NCBI RefSeq assembly: GCF_016522505.1
Contig: NZ_JAEHOH010000005.1
Span: 62,001 to 126,000, forward strand
Length of the DNA: 64,000 nucleotides
Reading direction: 5' to 3'
Source of the DNA: Leucobacter chromiisoli
GTDB taxonomy: Bacteria > Actinomycetota > Actinomycetes > Actinomycetales > Microbacteriaceae
The stretch's first letter is position 1; every line of letters starts with the position of its first letter. Under the pieces are notes generated by a model. It was not told the origin of the DNA, did no database searches, and saw nothing but the letters and a program-made list of their open reading frames with translations. This document shows, in pieces, positions 42,811 to 51,524 of this stretch. The position numbers and the translations under genes were made by a program.

Positions 42811-44478
42811 TCAGAAGGGGACACTGAGGGGAGGCTCCCCACTGCGGTCGCGGGGCGCTCCTCGGGCGGACTCCCGCCCACGATAGGTCGGGGCACCTCG
42901 AGCATGCGCGACAGGCGGGGAGTTCGGCCCTCTCGGGGCGCCCGGCCCATACGGGTCGCGACGGCCTTCTCGGGCACTCGGCCCTGACGAGTCGTCGCGG
43001 AATGGGGTGAATCTCACTCGGCTCGCCGGCTCGTCGGGGTACACGCGCCCCGTGGGGCTGGTCCACGTCAGCACGCCGCTGTCGTCCTGCTCGACCTTCC
43101 AGGCCGTCGAGTGCTTCAGCGTGTGATGCCGTCTGCAGAGATGGGCTGTGTTGACGGTCGACGTCGGCCCCCCGAGCGCGGCGTCGATCGTGTGGTCGAT
43201 GTCGCATCGCTGCGGCGCGACGCGGCATCCGGGGAACCGGCAGTGCTCGTCTCGCGCTCTGAGAAAACGCCTCATCTCAGCGCTCGGACGATAGGCCTCG
43301 ACCGCGATGATCTCGCCCTTCTCGCTGTCCACGTCGACGCGATCCCAGCTGCTCGCCGATGCGGCGAGGCCGCGCACCGCCTCGTCGCTCACGAGCTGGC
43401 CTCCGCTCAGCACGGCAGCGTCGTCGAACCCCGGAACGTCGAGAGCGTCCGAGAACTCGGCGAACGCTCCGGCGGAAGTCGAGCCCTGTTCGGACCCGGC
43501 CCGCGGTGCGCCGCCCGTTCGCCGCCCCGCGACCCGCTTCACGGGCACGAGCACCTGCACCCGCGCAGCGATCGACGCGAGACCGCCAGCCGGCCTCGCC
43601 GCCAGCGCACTCGGATCCCCGGCGAGGAGCATGTCGGTGAGCAGATCGGCGCGTATCTCGTCAGCGGACCGCACGTCGACCCGATCATCGACCCGATCGT
43701 CCCCCCGATCACCATCAGAGGCGACAGCGCCGGCGGGGAGCACACCGCCGGCGGGGAGCACACCGTCGGCCATGACACCGTCGGCCGACCCGTCGGCCGG
43801 GCGCCCCTCGGCGCGTCGGCTTCCGGCCGGAGCCGCCTTGATGCGGCGGGCCATCTGATCGAGCCGGTCTTTGATGCCGTAGGCGTAGAGGGCGGGCAGC
43901 GTCGCCACGAGATCGGCCATGCCGTCTTCGCCGTCGACGACCCGCACCGCGCGAAAGCGCCCGGCCTCCTTGTGACGCTCCTCGAACGCGCGCTCCGCAT
44001 AGCGCTCCGCGAGCCGTCGCGCGATCGGACGCAGCCGGCCGACCGTCTGAGCCTCGGCGTGCTTCAACGCCTCCGCCTCGTAGCGGGCCCGGGCCCGCGG
44101 ATCGGAGATGACCTCCCCCGATTCAACGACCGCCGAGGCATGCGCCTGCGAGATCCGGCCGTCGGCGAGCGCGCGGTACGCCGCCGGATAGTCGTGCACG
44201 AGCCTCGCCGCCCGATCCATCTTCACCGCGACGGTGCGATCCGACTCGTTCACCGCGGCCCCCAGCTCGGCGGCCACGGCGCGATGGGCGAGCTGGGCGT
44301 TGTCGGGGTGCGCCCCAGCTGCGGAGACGGCGTCGGCGATCAGGGATCCGCTCGACAGCAGGAGCGCCTCGACCGCCTGCAGGTGACGCATCTGCTCGCG
44401 CACCGCCGCGAGGCTCGACACCACCGAGTCGAGCGCGTCGAGCTGCGCCGAGGGGGTATCGAACGGGAGCGGGGTCAT
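42811..44478 (-). CDS. DUF222-HNH endonuclease-like protein (13E12 family)
   Basis: A 555-residue protein with an N-terminal helical DUF222 domain (about 15-215) and a C-terminal HNH nuclease domain: CRFPGCRVAPQRCDIDHTIDAALGGPTSTVNTAHLCRRHH (cysteines, DIDH and HxxxN-type residues are intact). A variable middle (about 225-275) has ADGVLPAGGVLPAG and DRVDDRVDVR repeats, and the last 80 residues are Pro/Arg/Gly rich. The family is expanded in Actinobacteria and spreads as a repeat-like gene family; its role is unknown. The family is lineage-variable, consistent with its position in a repeat-rich scar. Confidence 0.88.
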   Translation of the reverse strand: MTPLPFDTPSAQLDALDSVVSSLAAVREQMRHLQAVEALLLSSGSLIADAVSAAGAHPDNAQLAHRAVAAELGAAVNESDRTVAVKMDRAARLVHDYPAAYRALADGRISQAHASAVVESGEVISDPRARARYEAEALKHAEAQTVGRLRPIARRLAERYAERAFEERHKEAGRFRAVRVVDGEDGMADLVATLPALYAYGIKDRLDQMARRIKAAPAGSRRAEGRPADGSADGVMADGVLPAGGVLPAGAVASDGDRGDDRVDDRVDVRSADEIRADLLTDMLLAGDPSALAARPAGGLASIAARVQVLVPVKRVAGRRTGGAPRAGSEQGSTSAGAFAEFSDALDVPGFDDAAVLSGGQLVSDEAVRGLAASASSWDRVDVDSEKGEIIAVEAYRPSAEMRRFLRARDEHCRFPGCRVAPQRCDIDHTIDAALGGPTSTVNTAHLCRRHHTLKHSTAWKVEQDDSGVLTWTSPTGRVYPDEPASRVRFTPFRDDSSGPSAREGRRDPYGPGAPRGPNSPPVAHARGAPTYRGRESARGAPRDRSGEPPLSVPF

Positions 44479-44618
44479 GCCTCTATCAGAGCATCGACCA
44501 CTGACATCGGCCCCCCAGGAGCGGCGGGAACGGGCGGGTGCTGCGAGATCGGCCGTCCACGCTTTCCGGGGGAATTCTGGAGGTTCGGGATCTTCTTCGC
44601 ATTCAGCTCCTGTGCAGC

Positions 44619-44643
44619 TGTGGATGAGTCCCTGTTATCCACA
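44619..44643. promoter_or_regulatory. Inverted pair of DnaA-box-like sequences
   Basis: TTATCCACA at 44635-44643 is the perfect DnaA box; TGTGGATGA at 44619-44627 is an opposing copy with one mismatch. They lie between the HNH gene and the VOC gene, 33 bp before the latter. Confidence 0.6.
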
Positions 44644-44675
44644 GAGTCCTGCACTCCCGGAGACAGGAGGTCGTC

Positions 44676-45116
44676 ATGTCGCCCACGTCAGCCGTATCCC
44701 ACCTCTTCGCCGTGATGCCCTCGAGGGACACCCGCGCCGCGGCATCCTGGTACGCCACCCTCTTCGGCAGGCCGTCCGACGAGGAGGTCGGGGACGAGAT
44801 CATCTGGGAGATCAGCGAGACGGCGTGGTTCGTGCTGGCTCCGCACGCCGAGCACGCGGGCCACGGCATCGCGACCCTCGCGGTGCACGACCTCGACGGC
44901 GTGCTCGAGCGACTGCGCACCTACGAGGAGGAGACCGCCACCGCGGCGGGCGCGGCGGGCTCGGAGCAGTACCTCGTCGAGACCTACGGGAACGGGGTGC
45001 GTCACATCGCGGTCCGGGATCCCGATGGGAACAGCCTCGCACTCGCGGAGGAGCCGACACCGGAGGAGCCGACACCGGAGGAGCCGACTCCGGAGAGGAT
45101 CGCGGACGAGGTCTGA
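44676..45116 (+). CDS. VOC-family (glyoxalase-like) protein
   Basis: A 146-residue vicinal-oxygen-chelate protein: one VOC domain of beta-alpha-beta-beta-beta units (HLFAVMPSRDTRAAASWYATLFG..., then ...RHIAVRDPDGNSLALAEE). The metal ligands are not clear from sequence, so it may be a non-enzymatic binding member. The tail consists of three PTPEE repeats from a 15-bp tandem repeat. ATG 44676 is preceded by ACAGGAGG. It is convergent with mycothione reductase. Confidence 0.85.
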   Translation: MSPTSAVSHLFAVMPSRDTRAAASWYATLFGRPSDEEVGDEIIWEISETAWFVLAPHAEHAGHGIATLAVHDLDGVLERLRTYEEETATAAGAAGSEQYLVETYGNGVRHIAVRDPDGNSLALAEEPTPEEPTPEEPTPERIADEV

Positions 45117-45200
45117 CGCCGGGCGATCCGGCACCACCGCTCCGGACGGCGCCACGGCACCACCGCTCCGCAAGGCGCCACCGCCGCGACCGGCCCGCGC

Positions 45201-46640
45201 TCAGAGCGGGGGCCGCTCCCCCGCGGGAACGTCGAGGCCGAGCAGCGCGTTCTCGGTGACCTCCATCAGGGCCGGGTGGATCCAGTACTGCCCGCGCGCG
45301 AAGGTGTGCGCGTCGATCCCGAAGCTCATCGCCGTGACGACCGGCTGGATGAGGTTCGAGGCCTGATACCCCATGACGCAAGCCCCGAGGATCCGCCCGT
45401 CGCGACGATCGGCGACCGTCTTGAACAGGCCCGAGCGATCCTCCATCGCCCATCCGTACGCCGTGTCGCCGTAGCGCTGGACCTTGCAGGTGACGTTCTC
45501 GGCGCCGATGCGCTCCACCGCCTGCGTCTCGGTGAGCCCCACGCTGGCCAGCTCGGGGTGGGTGAACACCGCCGAGGGGACCGCATCCCGCCTCGACTCG
45601 CGGAGATCGTCCGGATGCTCGAGGTTGTGAGCGACGACACGCGCCTCGTGGTTGGCGACGTGCTTCAGCTGGAGCTCCGAGCATATGTCGCCGAGCGCGA
45701 AGAGGCCGTCGACCGGGCGCCCGCCCGAGAGCACCCGCTGGAAGGCGTCCACGGCGATCCTGCCGTCGCCGTGCAGGTCGAGCCCGGCCTCCGCCGCGCC
45801 GACGAGGTCCGAGTTCGGCCGCCGTCCCAGCGCCACCAGCACGATGTCGAACTCGCCGGGCTCCCGCACCTCCTCCTCGCTCTGCGCACCCCGCACGAGG
45901 ATCTCCGCGGTGACGGCTCCGTCGTCCGTCTCCGCGAGGGAGGAGAGCACGCGCCCGCAACGGACCGTCCAGTTCTTCCCGGCCTCCTCGGTGTAGGCCC
46001 GTGAGATCTCCTCGTCGAGCCCGCGCATGAGCCGCGGCCCCCGGTTGATCTGCACCACCTCGGCGCCGAGCCCGGAGAAGATGCCCGCGAACTCGCAGGC
46101 GATGAACCCTCCTCCGACGACGAGGACGCGCCGGGGCAGACTGTCGATGCGCATGACGGTGTCCGAGGTGTGCACGTGCGGCAGATGGATCCCGGGCACG
46201 TCCGGCAGCACGGGCCGGGAACCGGCTGCGATGACGAGCCGCTCAGCCTCGACCCGCGTGCCGTCCTCCGCGACGAACGATCGCGCGCCCGCGAGCCTCA
46301 CCCGCTGCTCGATCAGCTCGACGTTCTCGAGCTCGTCGCGATAGCGTCGGCCCGCATCGGAGATCGGATCGATCCGCGAGAAGATGCGGTCCCGCATGCC
46401 GACCCAGTCCACCGCCTCGGTGCGCTGCGTGACGTTCAGCCGGGCCGCCTCCTCCGGGCCGCGGGCGGCCTCTGAGGGGCGCACGAACATCTTGGTGGGG
46501 ATGCATCCGACGTTGAGGCAGGTGCCTCCGAAGGTCCCCTGCTCGGCGAGCACCACCCGCTTGTCCTCCCAGTGCGGGGTGATCAGGGTGTTCCCCGATC
46601 CGGAACCGATGATCGCGAGGTCGGCGGTGAGTGTCGTCAT
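45201..46640 (-). CDS. mtr: Mycothione reductase
   Basis: A 479-residue FAD/NAD(P)-dependent disulfide reductase that reduces mycothiol disulfide. The redox pair is C41 and C46 in GGTCLNVGCIPTKM; VLVVGGGFIACEFAGIFSGLGA is the NADPH Rossmann motif, and IHPALMEVTENAL holds the catalytic His/Glu pair. ATG 46640 lies six bases after TACGAT, so the transcript is predicted leaderless. The longer frame upstream is rejected. The gene shows that the host makes mycothiol, which supports the actinobacterial assignment. Sequence similarity to lipoamide dehydrogenase is expected; the MFVRPSEAA region fits Mtr. Confidence 0.92.
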   Translation of the reverse strand: MTTLTADLAIIGSGSGNTLITPHWEDKRVVLAEQGTFGGTCLNVGCIPTKMFVRPSEAARGPEEAARLNVTQRTEAVDWVGMRDRIFSRIDPISDAGRRYRDELENVELIEQRVRLAGARSFVAEDGTRVEAERLVIAAGSRPVLPDVPGIHLPHVHTSDTVMRIDSLPRRVLVVGGGFIACEFAGIFSGLGAEVVQINRGPRLMRGLDEEISRAYTEEAGKNWTVRCGRVLSSLAETDDGAVTAEILVRGAQSEEEVREPGEFDIVLVALGRRPNSDLVGAAEAGLDLHGDGRIAVDAFQRVLSGGRPVDGLFALGDICSELQLKHVANHEARVVAHNLEHPDDLRESRRDAVPSAVFTHPELASVGLTETQAVERIGAENVTCKVQRYGDTAYGWAMEDRSGLFKTVADRRDGRILGACVMGYQASNLIQPVVTAMSFGIDAHTFARGQYWIHPALMEVTENALLGLDVPAGERPPL

Positions 46641-46646
46641 TCCCCC

Positions 46647-46652
46647 ATCGTA
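46647..46652 (-). promoter_or_regulatory. -10 box of a leaderless promoter for mtr
   Basis: TACGAT on the minus strand, six bases before ATG 46640. Confidence 0.5.
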
Positions 46653-46788
46653 GGCCGGGCGAGCGGGGCTTCCGTGCGGGACGGGCGCGCCCCCGTAGGC
46701 CGGCGGCGGGGCCCCAACGCCCGGCGCGCCGGGGACGCCGCGCCGGGCGAGCGAGGCACGCCTGCGCGCTCCACGGCGATACCGCATT

Positions 46789-46828
46789 TGCGGCGCTCCA
46801 TCAACGGGTTGCGGCACGGAGCGCCGCA
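46789..46828. repeat. 11-bp inverted repeat in the mtr-pfpI spacer
   Basis: TGCGGCGCTCC, 18 bases, GGAGCGCCGCA. The 280-bp divergent spacer holds no gene; this is its only clear structure, about 90 bp upstream of the PfpI-family start. Confidence 0.65.
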
Positions 46829-46920
46829 CCGCTTCACTCGTGAGGGAACCCAGGACGCGTCGCTCCCGCGGGCCCAGCCCGAGCCGAGCGGCCGTCATCG
46901 CCCGAACGAGAGGAGCAAGC

Positions 46921-47469
46921 ATGTCGCATCTCACAGGCAAGAGGATCGCCTTCCTCGCCACCGACGGTTACGAGGACTCCGAGCTGACGAGTCCCTGGGG
47001 CGCGGTGACGGAGCACGAAGCCGTCGCCGAGCTGATCTCGACGGAGACCGGCACCATCAAGGGCAAGAAAGAGCACGAGGCGCAGGTGGGTCGCACGACC
47101 TCGGAGGCGAACGCCGACGACTACGACGCGCTGGTGCTGCCGGGCGGGGTCGTGAACGCCGACCACATCCGGCTCGACCGGGCGGCCGTGCAGTTCGTGC
47201 GGCGCTTCTTCGAGACCGGCAAGCCCGTCGCGGTCATCTGCCACGGCGCGTGGATCCTCGCCGACGCCGATGTGCTCCGCGACCGCACCATCACCTCCTA
47301 CCCCAGCCTGCGGACCGATCTGATCAACGCGGGGGCGAACTGGGTCGACGAGGAGGTCGTGGTCGACCAGGGCCTGGTGTCGAGCCGCACCCCCGACGAT
47401 CTGCCCGCCTTCAACGCGAAGCTGGTCGAGGAGGTCGCCGAGGGGCGCCACGAGGGCCAGACCGCATAG
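46921..47469 (+). CDS. DJ-1/PfpI-family protein (type 1 glutamine amidotransferase-like)
   Basis: A 182-residue PfpI/YhbO-like protein: GKRIAFLATDGYEDSELTSPW at the start and the nucleophile elbow AVICHGAWILADADVL with the catalytic cysteine. Homologues are stress-linked deglycases, proteases or chaperones; the activity here is not resolved. GAGAGGAG precedes ATG 46921. The gene ends 69 bp before the osmoprotectant transporter operon, same strand. Confidence 0.9.
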   Translation: MSHLTGKRIAFLATDGYEDSELTSPWGAVTEHEAVAELISTETGTIKGKKEHEAQVGRTTSEANADDYDALVLPGGVVNADHIRLDRAAVQFVRRFFETGKPVAVICHGAWILADADVLRDRTITSYPSLRTDLINAGANWVDEEVVVDQGLVSSRTPDDLPAFNAKLVEEVAEGRHEGQTA

Positions 47470-47538
47470 GGTTGATGGCAGACATCGCCCGACGGTGACG
47501 GAACGCCGGGCGGATCCCGCGGCGGAGGGGGTGGGCTC

Positions 47539-48246
47539 GTGATCGAGTTCCAATCGGTGACGAAGACGTACCCCGGCGGGTCGGTGGCCGTCTCGGAGTT
47601 CTCCTTGACGGTCCCGTCCCACCGCACCGTGGTGCTGGTCGGGTCCTCCGGTTCCGGCAAGACCACGCTGCTGCGGATGGTCAACCGGATGGTGGACCCG
47701 ACCGAGGGCCGGGTGCTCATCGACGGAGACGACGTCCTCGACCGCGATGCCGTGCGGCTTCGGCGCTCGATCGGCTACGTGCTGCAGCAGGGCGGGCTGC
47801 TGCCCCATCGCACCATCGCCGACAACATCGCGACCGTCCCCGTGCTCACGGGCGCTTCCCGCAGGGAGGCGCGAGCCGCCTCGCTGGAGCTCATGGAGCG
47901 GGTGGGCCTCGACCGCTCGCTCGCCCGGCGGTATCCCGCCCAGCTCTCCGGGGGGCAGCAGCAGCGCGTCGGCGTGGCCAGGGCGCTCGCCGGGGATCCC
48001 AACATCCTGCTGATGGACGAGCCCTTCGGCGCGGTGGATCCCATCGTGCGGCGCGAGCTCCAGGACGAGCTGCTGCGGCTGCAGTCGGAGCTCGGGAAGA
48101 CGATCGTCTTCGTCACCCACGACGTCGACGAGGCCTTCCGCCTCGGCGACGAGGTCGTCGTGCTGCGCGAGCGGGGAGAGATCGCGCAGCACGGCACTCC
48201 GGCGGGGATCCTGGCGGAGCCCGCGGCCGACGTCGGGCGCGGGTGA
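47539..48246 (+). CDS. opuCA: Osmoprotectant ABC transporter ATP-binding protein, prematurely ended
   Basis: A 235-residue OpuCA/ProV-type ATPase energising betaine/choline/carnitine-type uptake. It has Walker A GSSGSGKT (35-42), Q-loop LQQGGLLPH, signature LSGGQQQR (136-143), Walker B ILLMDEPF and H-loop THDVDEAF, so the nucleotide-binding domain is complete. The frame stops at TGA 48244-48246. The same frame continues for 34 codons of family-like sequence and ends at a TGA overlapping the opuCB start (ATGA). The stop is therefore probably a recent nonsense change or a sequencing error. GTG 47539 follows GGAGGGGG. Confidence 0.9.
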   Translation: MIEFQSVTKTYPGGSVAVSEFSLTVPSHRTVVLVGSSGSGKTTLLRMVNRMVDPTEGRVLIDGDDVLDRDAVRLRRSIGYVLQQGGLLPHRTIADNIATVPVLTGASRREARAASLELMERVGLDRSLARRYPAQLSGGQQQRVGVARALAGDPNILLMDEPFGAVDPIVRRELQDELLRLQSELGKTIVFVTHDVDEAFRLGDEVVVLRERGEIAQHGTPAGILAEPAADVGRG

Positions 48247-48351
48247 AGAGGATGCGAGCGCGCCGAGCGCTCCCTGCGCACGGTGCAGCGGGAGGGGCGC
48301 ACGATCGTGGTCGACGGGAACGAGCGGCCGATCGGGGTGCTCGGCCCATGA
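48247..48351 (+). pseudogene. Detached C-terminal tail of OpuCA after an in-frame TGA
   Basis: Read in the opuCA frame these codons give RGCERAERSLRTVQREGRT..., then a segment ending DGNERPIGVLGP and TGA at 48349-48351. ERSLRTV and VDGNERPIGVL are like the usual OpuCA ends. The ATGA overlap with opuCB shows where the original stop was. No start codon with a ribosome-binding site opens this piece on its own. Confidence 0.75.
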
Positions 48352-49028
48352 GCTGGCTCGCCTCGAACTGGGCGCAGGTGCTCGAGCTCGCCGTCGACCA
48401 CCTCATCCTGAGCGTGCCGGCGATCCTCGCGAGCGTGCTCATCGCCGTTCCCATCGGCCGCCTCGCCTTCCGGCGCCCGCTCCTCGGGTCGCCGCTGCTC
48501 GGAGCGGCGTCCCTCATGTACGCCATTCCCGCGCTGCCGCTGCTCATCATCGTCCCCGCCGTGATCGGCACCGCGCTCCGCTCATCGGCGACGATGATCG
48601 TCGCTCTGACGGTCTACGGCGTCGCCCTGCTCGTGCGCACCTCGGCCGATGCCTTCGCGTCCGTGGACGGGGCGGTGCGCGACGCCGCTCTCGCCACGGG
48701 GTACTCGCCGCTGGGCGTCTTCTGGCGGGTGGATCTGCCGCTCGCCGTCCCGGTGCTCGTCTCGGGCGTGCGGGTCGTGGTCGTCTCCACCATCAGCCTC
48801 GTCACGATCGGCGCGCTCATCGGGGTCTCGAGCCTCGGCACGCTGCTCACCGACGGGTTCCAGCGGGGGATCGCGGCCGAGGTGGCGACGGGCCTCATCG
48901 CCACGGTCGTGCTGGCGCTCGTGCTCGACGCCGCGGTGCTCGCGCTGGGCCGCGCCGTGACCCCGTGGACCGCGACCGCGAGACCCGCAGCGTCGAGGCG
49001 CCGCGCGCGAGGGGAGGTCGCGCGATGA
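48348..49028 (+). CDS. opuCB: Osmoprotectant ABC transporter permease OpuCB-type
   Basis: A 226-residue permease with five or six hydrophobic segments and the inner-membrane EAA-type loop DAALATGYSPLGVFWRVDLPLAVPVLVSGVRV. It forms the membrane channel with the second permease. ATG 48348 lies in the ATGA junction with the original opuCA end. A start at 48243 is possible but would create a 35-residue basic leader without support. Its stop overlaps the next permease start (ATGA). Confidence 0.92.
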   Translation: MSWLASNWAQVLELAVDHLILSVPAILASVLIAVPIGRLAFRRPLLGSPLLGAASLMYAIPALPLLIIVPAVIGTALRSSATMIVALTVYGVALLVRTSADAFASVDGAVRDAALATGYSPLGVFWRVDLPLAVPVLVSGVRVVVVSTISLVTIGALIGVSSLGTLLTDGFQRGIAAEVATGLIATVVLALVLDAAVLALGRAVTPWTATARPAASRRRARGEVAR

Positions 49029-49777
49029 ACCTCTTCGCCGAGGCGATCGCCTGGCTCGCAGACCCGACGCACTGGTCGGGTCCCGGCGGCATCCCGACTC
49101 GTGTGGGCCAGCACCTCCTCATCACCTTCGCCGCCGTCGCGATCGCGGCGATCGTCTCGATCCCGAGCGGCGTGCTGATCGGTCACCTCCGTCGCGGCGC
49201 CGGCTTCATCGGCGCGATCACCGGAGCGGCCCGCGCGATCCCGACGCTCGGTCTGCTCACCCTGTTCGGCCTCGCGCTCGGGATCGGGCTCACCGCCCCG
49301 CTGCTCGCCCTCGTCATCCTGGCGATCCCGTCACTGCTCGCGGGCGCCTACGCGGGAGTGCAGGCGGTCGATCCGGATCTGCCGGGGGCCGCCCGAGCGA
49401 TCGGGATGAGTCCCCTCCAAGTCGTCGGCCGGGTGGAGTTCCCCCTCGCCCTCCCCGTCGTCGTGGGCGGGCTCCGCGCCGCGACGCTGCAGGTCGTCGC
49501 CACCGCCACGCTCGCCGCCTACACCTCGAACCTCGGGCTCGGACGCTACCTCTTCGCCGGCCTGAAATCGCGCGACTACGCCCAGATGCTCGCCGGCGCC
49601 CTGATCGTCGCGGTGCTCGCCCTGGTGCTCGAGCTCGCACTGGCGGCCTGCCAACGGCTCGCCGCCCGACGTTTCGCCCGCCCGGGTTCGCACCCCCGCA
49701 CCGGGCGGCGCGGGGCCCGCTCCACGGACACGACCGCAATCGCCACCGCAGCTTCGCGAAAGGAAGTCACACCATGA
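49025..49777 (+). CDS. opuCD: Osmoprotectant ABC transporter permease OpuCD-type
   Basis: A 250-residue permease, second channel subunit. The loop AARAIGMSPLQVVGRVEFPLALPVVVGGLRAATLQV is the EAA motif, and ATLAAYTSNLGLGRYLFAGL is typical of OpuCB/OpuCD. The C terminus is a basic Arg/Thr/Ala-rich tail. Start and stop both overlap neighbours by ATGA, so the four genes opuCA-CB-CD-CC are translationally chained. Confidence 0.92.
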   Translation: MNLFAEAIAWLADPTHWSGPGGIPTRVGQHLLITFAAVAIAAIVSIPSGVLIGHLRRGAGFIGAITGAARAIPTLGLLTLFGLALGIGLTAPLLALVILAIPSLLAGAYAGVQAVDPDLPGAARAIGMSPLQVVGRVEFPLALPVVVGGLRAATLQVVATATLAAYTSNLGLGRYLFAGLKSRDYAQMLAGALIVAVLALVLELALAACQRLAARRFARPGSHPRTGRRGARSTDTTAIATAASRKEVTP

Positions 49778-50691
49778 ACCGTCGCACCATCGCCACCGGA
49801 GCGCTCCTCGCCGCGAGCGCGCTCGCCCTCAGCGCATGCACCGGCGGCGACCCGCTCAACGAGGGCGGGAGCGGCGATGCCGGTGGGTCCTCGGACACCA
49901 TCGTCGTCGGCTCGCAGGACTACTACTCGAACGAGATCGTCGCCGAGATCTACGCCCAGGCGCTCGAGTCGGAAGGCTACGACGTCGACCGGCAGTTCAG
50001 GATCGGCCAGCGCGAGGTCTACCTGCCCGAGATCGAGAGCGGATCGATCGATCTCTTCCCCGAATACACGGGCCCGCTGCTGCAGTACTGGGTGCCCGAC
50101 ACCGGGGCCCGTCTCTCCGACGACGTCTACGACGAGCTGGCTGCGAACACGCCGGACGGCCTCCGACCGCTCGAGCAGGCGCCCGCGACCGACCAGGACT
50201 CCTACGTGGTGACGCGGGAGTTCGCCGACGAGTGGGGCCTCGAGACCGTGGCGGACCTCGAGAAGGTCACCGACCCCTTGACCCTCGGCGCGAACTCGGA
50301 AGCGGAGAGCCGCCCCAACGGGCCGGAGGGCCTGCGCGAGACCTACGGGGTGGAGGTGGGCTTCACGCCCATCGAGGACGGGGGCGGACCCCTCACCGTG
50401 AAGGCGCTGCAGGACGGCGACATCCAGCTCGCGATCATCTACACCGCCGACCCCTCGATCGCGGAGAACGACCTCGTTTCGCTGGAGGACCCGGAGGGCC
50501 TGTTCCTCGCCTCGCACCTGGTGCCGCTCGCGAGCGACAAGGTCGACGACGAGGCCGCCGCCGTCATCGACGCGGTGAGCGCGGCGCTCGAGCCGCAGGA
50601 CCTCATCGAGCTGAACGCCCGCAGCGTCTCGGAGGAGCTGCCCGCCGACACCATCGCGAGCGACTGGCTGGCCGAGCAGGATCTCGGCTGA
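49774..50691 (+). CDS. opuCC: Osmoprotectant-binding lipoprotein OpuCC-type
   Basis: A 305-residue extracellular substrate-binding lipoprotein. The signal peptide MNRRTIATGALLAASALA ends in the lipobox LSAC with lipidated Cys22. The OpuAC-type domain follows (TIVVGSQDYYSNEIVAEIYAQALESEGYDVDR, FPEYTGPLLQYW). Aromatic residues for a betaine cage (YY, YTGPLLQYW) are present, supporting a quaternary-amine ligand. The 3' end is followed by a 12-bp hairpin. Confidence 0.93.
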   Translation: MNRRTIATGALLAASALALSACTGGDPLNEGGSGDAGGSSDTIVVGSQDYYSNEIVAEIYAQALESEGYDVDRQFRIGQREVYLPEIESGSIDLFPEYTGPLLQYWVPDTGARLSDDVYDELAANTPDGLRPLEQAPATDQDSYVVTREFADEWGLETVADLEKVTDPLTLGANSEAESRPNGPEGLRETYGVEVGFTPIEDGGGPLTVKALQDGDIQLAIIYTADPSIAENDLVSLEDPEGLFLASHLVPLASDKVDDEAAAVIDAVSAALEPQDLIELNARSVSEELPADTIASDWLAEQDLG

Positions 50692-50697
50692 GCCCGG

Positions 50698-50734
50698 GCG
50701 GCCGGGCGGGGCCCTCGGGCGGCCGCCCGGCCGC
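50698..50734. terminator. GC hairpin behind opuCC
   Basis: GCGGCCGGGCGG and its reverse complement CCGCCCGGCCGC, 13 bases apart, fill the convergent spacer between opuCC and the small membrane-protein gene. No T-tract, so termination may be weak or Rho-assisted. Confidence 0.6.
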
Positions 50735-50751
50735 ATCCGGGGCAGCCTCGA

Positions 50752-51177
50752 TCAGGGAGTCGCCTCCAGGAACGCACTGACGAGGATGCCGATGAGCGCC
50801 ACGGCGGCCATCGTCAGGAAGTACACCGCCAAGCGCCGCAGTCTTCCCGCGCCGGGTCGCGCCAGGAACCGCGTGAGCAGCAGCGCCGCGAAGAACACCA
50901 CGACGGCCACCGCCGTCGCCCATGCCACGGGCGCCGAGCGGCCCGGTGAGACGAAGATGAGCGCCGAGAGGGGGATCATGCTGGCGGCCGCGAAGAGGAA
51001 GCCCACGATCACCCAGACGTTGCCGGAGGAGGTGCGCAGGGCGGGTTGATTCGCCATCTTGGTGGGATCGAGCGGTTCAGCCGTCGGGTCCGGTTCTCCC
51101 GCAGGGCGCGGCTGACTCGTGGAGCGCGGTTCACCCCGAGGGTCCGCTCCGTCCCGGGGCTCCCGTTCGCCGCTCAT
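50752..51177 (-). CDS. Small membrane protein, unknown function
   Basis: A 141-residue protein. The first 45 residues are Pro/Glu/Asp/Arg-rich and disordered. Three hydrophobic segments follow (about 52-74, 83-103 and 117-137). I do not recognise a family. ATG 51177 overlaps the stop of the upstream metallothionein-like gene (ATGA), so the two are coupled. It is convergent to opuCC. Confidence 0.75.
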   Translation of the reverse strand: MSGEREPRDGADPRGEPRSTSQPRPAGEPDPTAEPLDPTKMANQPALRTSSGNVWVIVGFLFAAASMIPLSALIFVSPGRSAPVAWATAVAVVVFFAALLLTRFLARPGAGRLRRLAVYFLTMAAVALIGILVSAFLEATP

Positions 51178-51407
51178 GCGCGGTCCACCAGGTCGCGCTC
51201 ACCCACCCCGCGAGCGCAGTGGGCGCAGCAGAAGATGCGCCCCTCGGCTTCGACGCCGTGGCCGAGGATCCTGCATCCGCAGTGCCCGCACTCGGGGGCC
51301 ATCGCCTGCGCCGCGCACTCGAAGCTGTCGAACGTCCCCGATGCGTCGGGCGCGGTGACCGTGAAGGTCTTGTCGTAGTCGTTGCCGCACGTGTCGCATG
51401 TCGCCAT
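51174..51407 (-). CDS. Metallothionein-like cysteine-rich protein
   Basis: A 77-residue protein with nine cysteines: CDTCGNDYDKTF at the start, FECAAQAMAPECGHCGC in the middle and FCCAHCARG near the end, plus histidines. This is the pattern of small bacterial proteins annotated as prokaryotic metallothionein-like; it probably binds zinc, cadmium or copper, or is a treble-clef zinc protein. ATG 51407 follows GAGGAG. It is coupled to the small membrane protein gene. A longer upstream frame exists but has no ribosome-binding site or family sequence. Confidence 0.8.
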   Translation of the reverse strand: MATCDTCGNDYDKTFTVTAPDASGTFDSFECAAQAMAPECGHCGCRILGHGVEAEGRIFCCAHCARGVGERDLVDRA

Positions 51408-51524
51408 GATGCTGAGCTCCTCACCTCTCGGGCGACGACCGGTTCGGACGCTCCGTCGAGCATCGGAGATGCTCGCGCACGTCCGCACGCGGATCGTCGA
51501 TGATGGTCCACGTGATCCCAGGAT

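Noticed and set aside
46840-46920. Upstream extension of the PfpI-family protein
   Set aside because: The 27 extra codons have no family similarity, and ATG 46921 has GAGAGGAG at proper distance.
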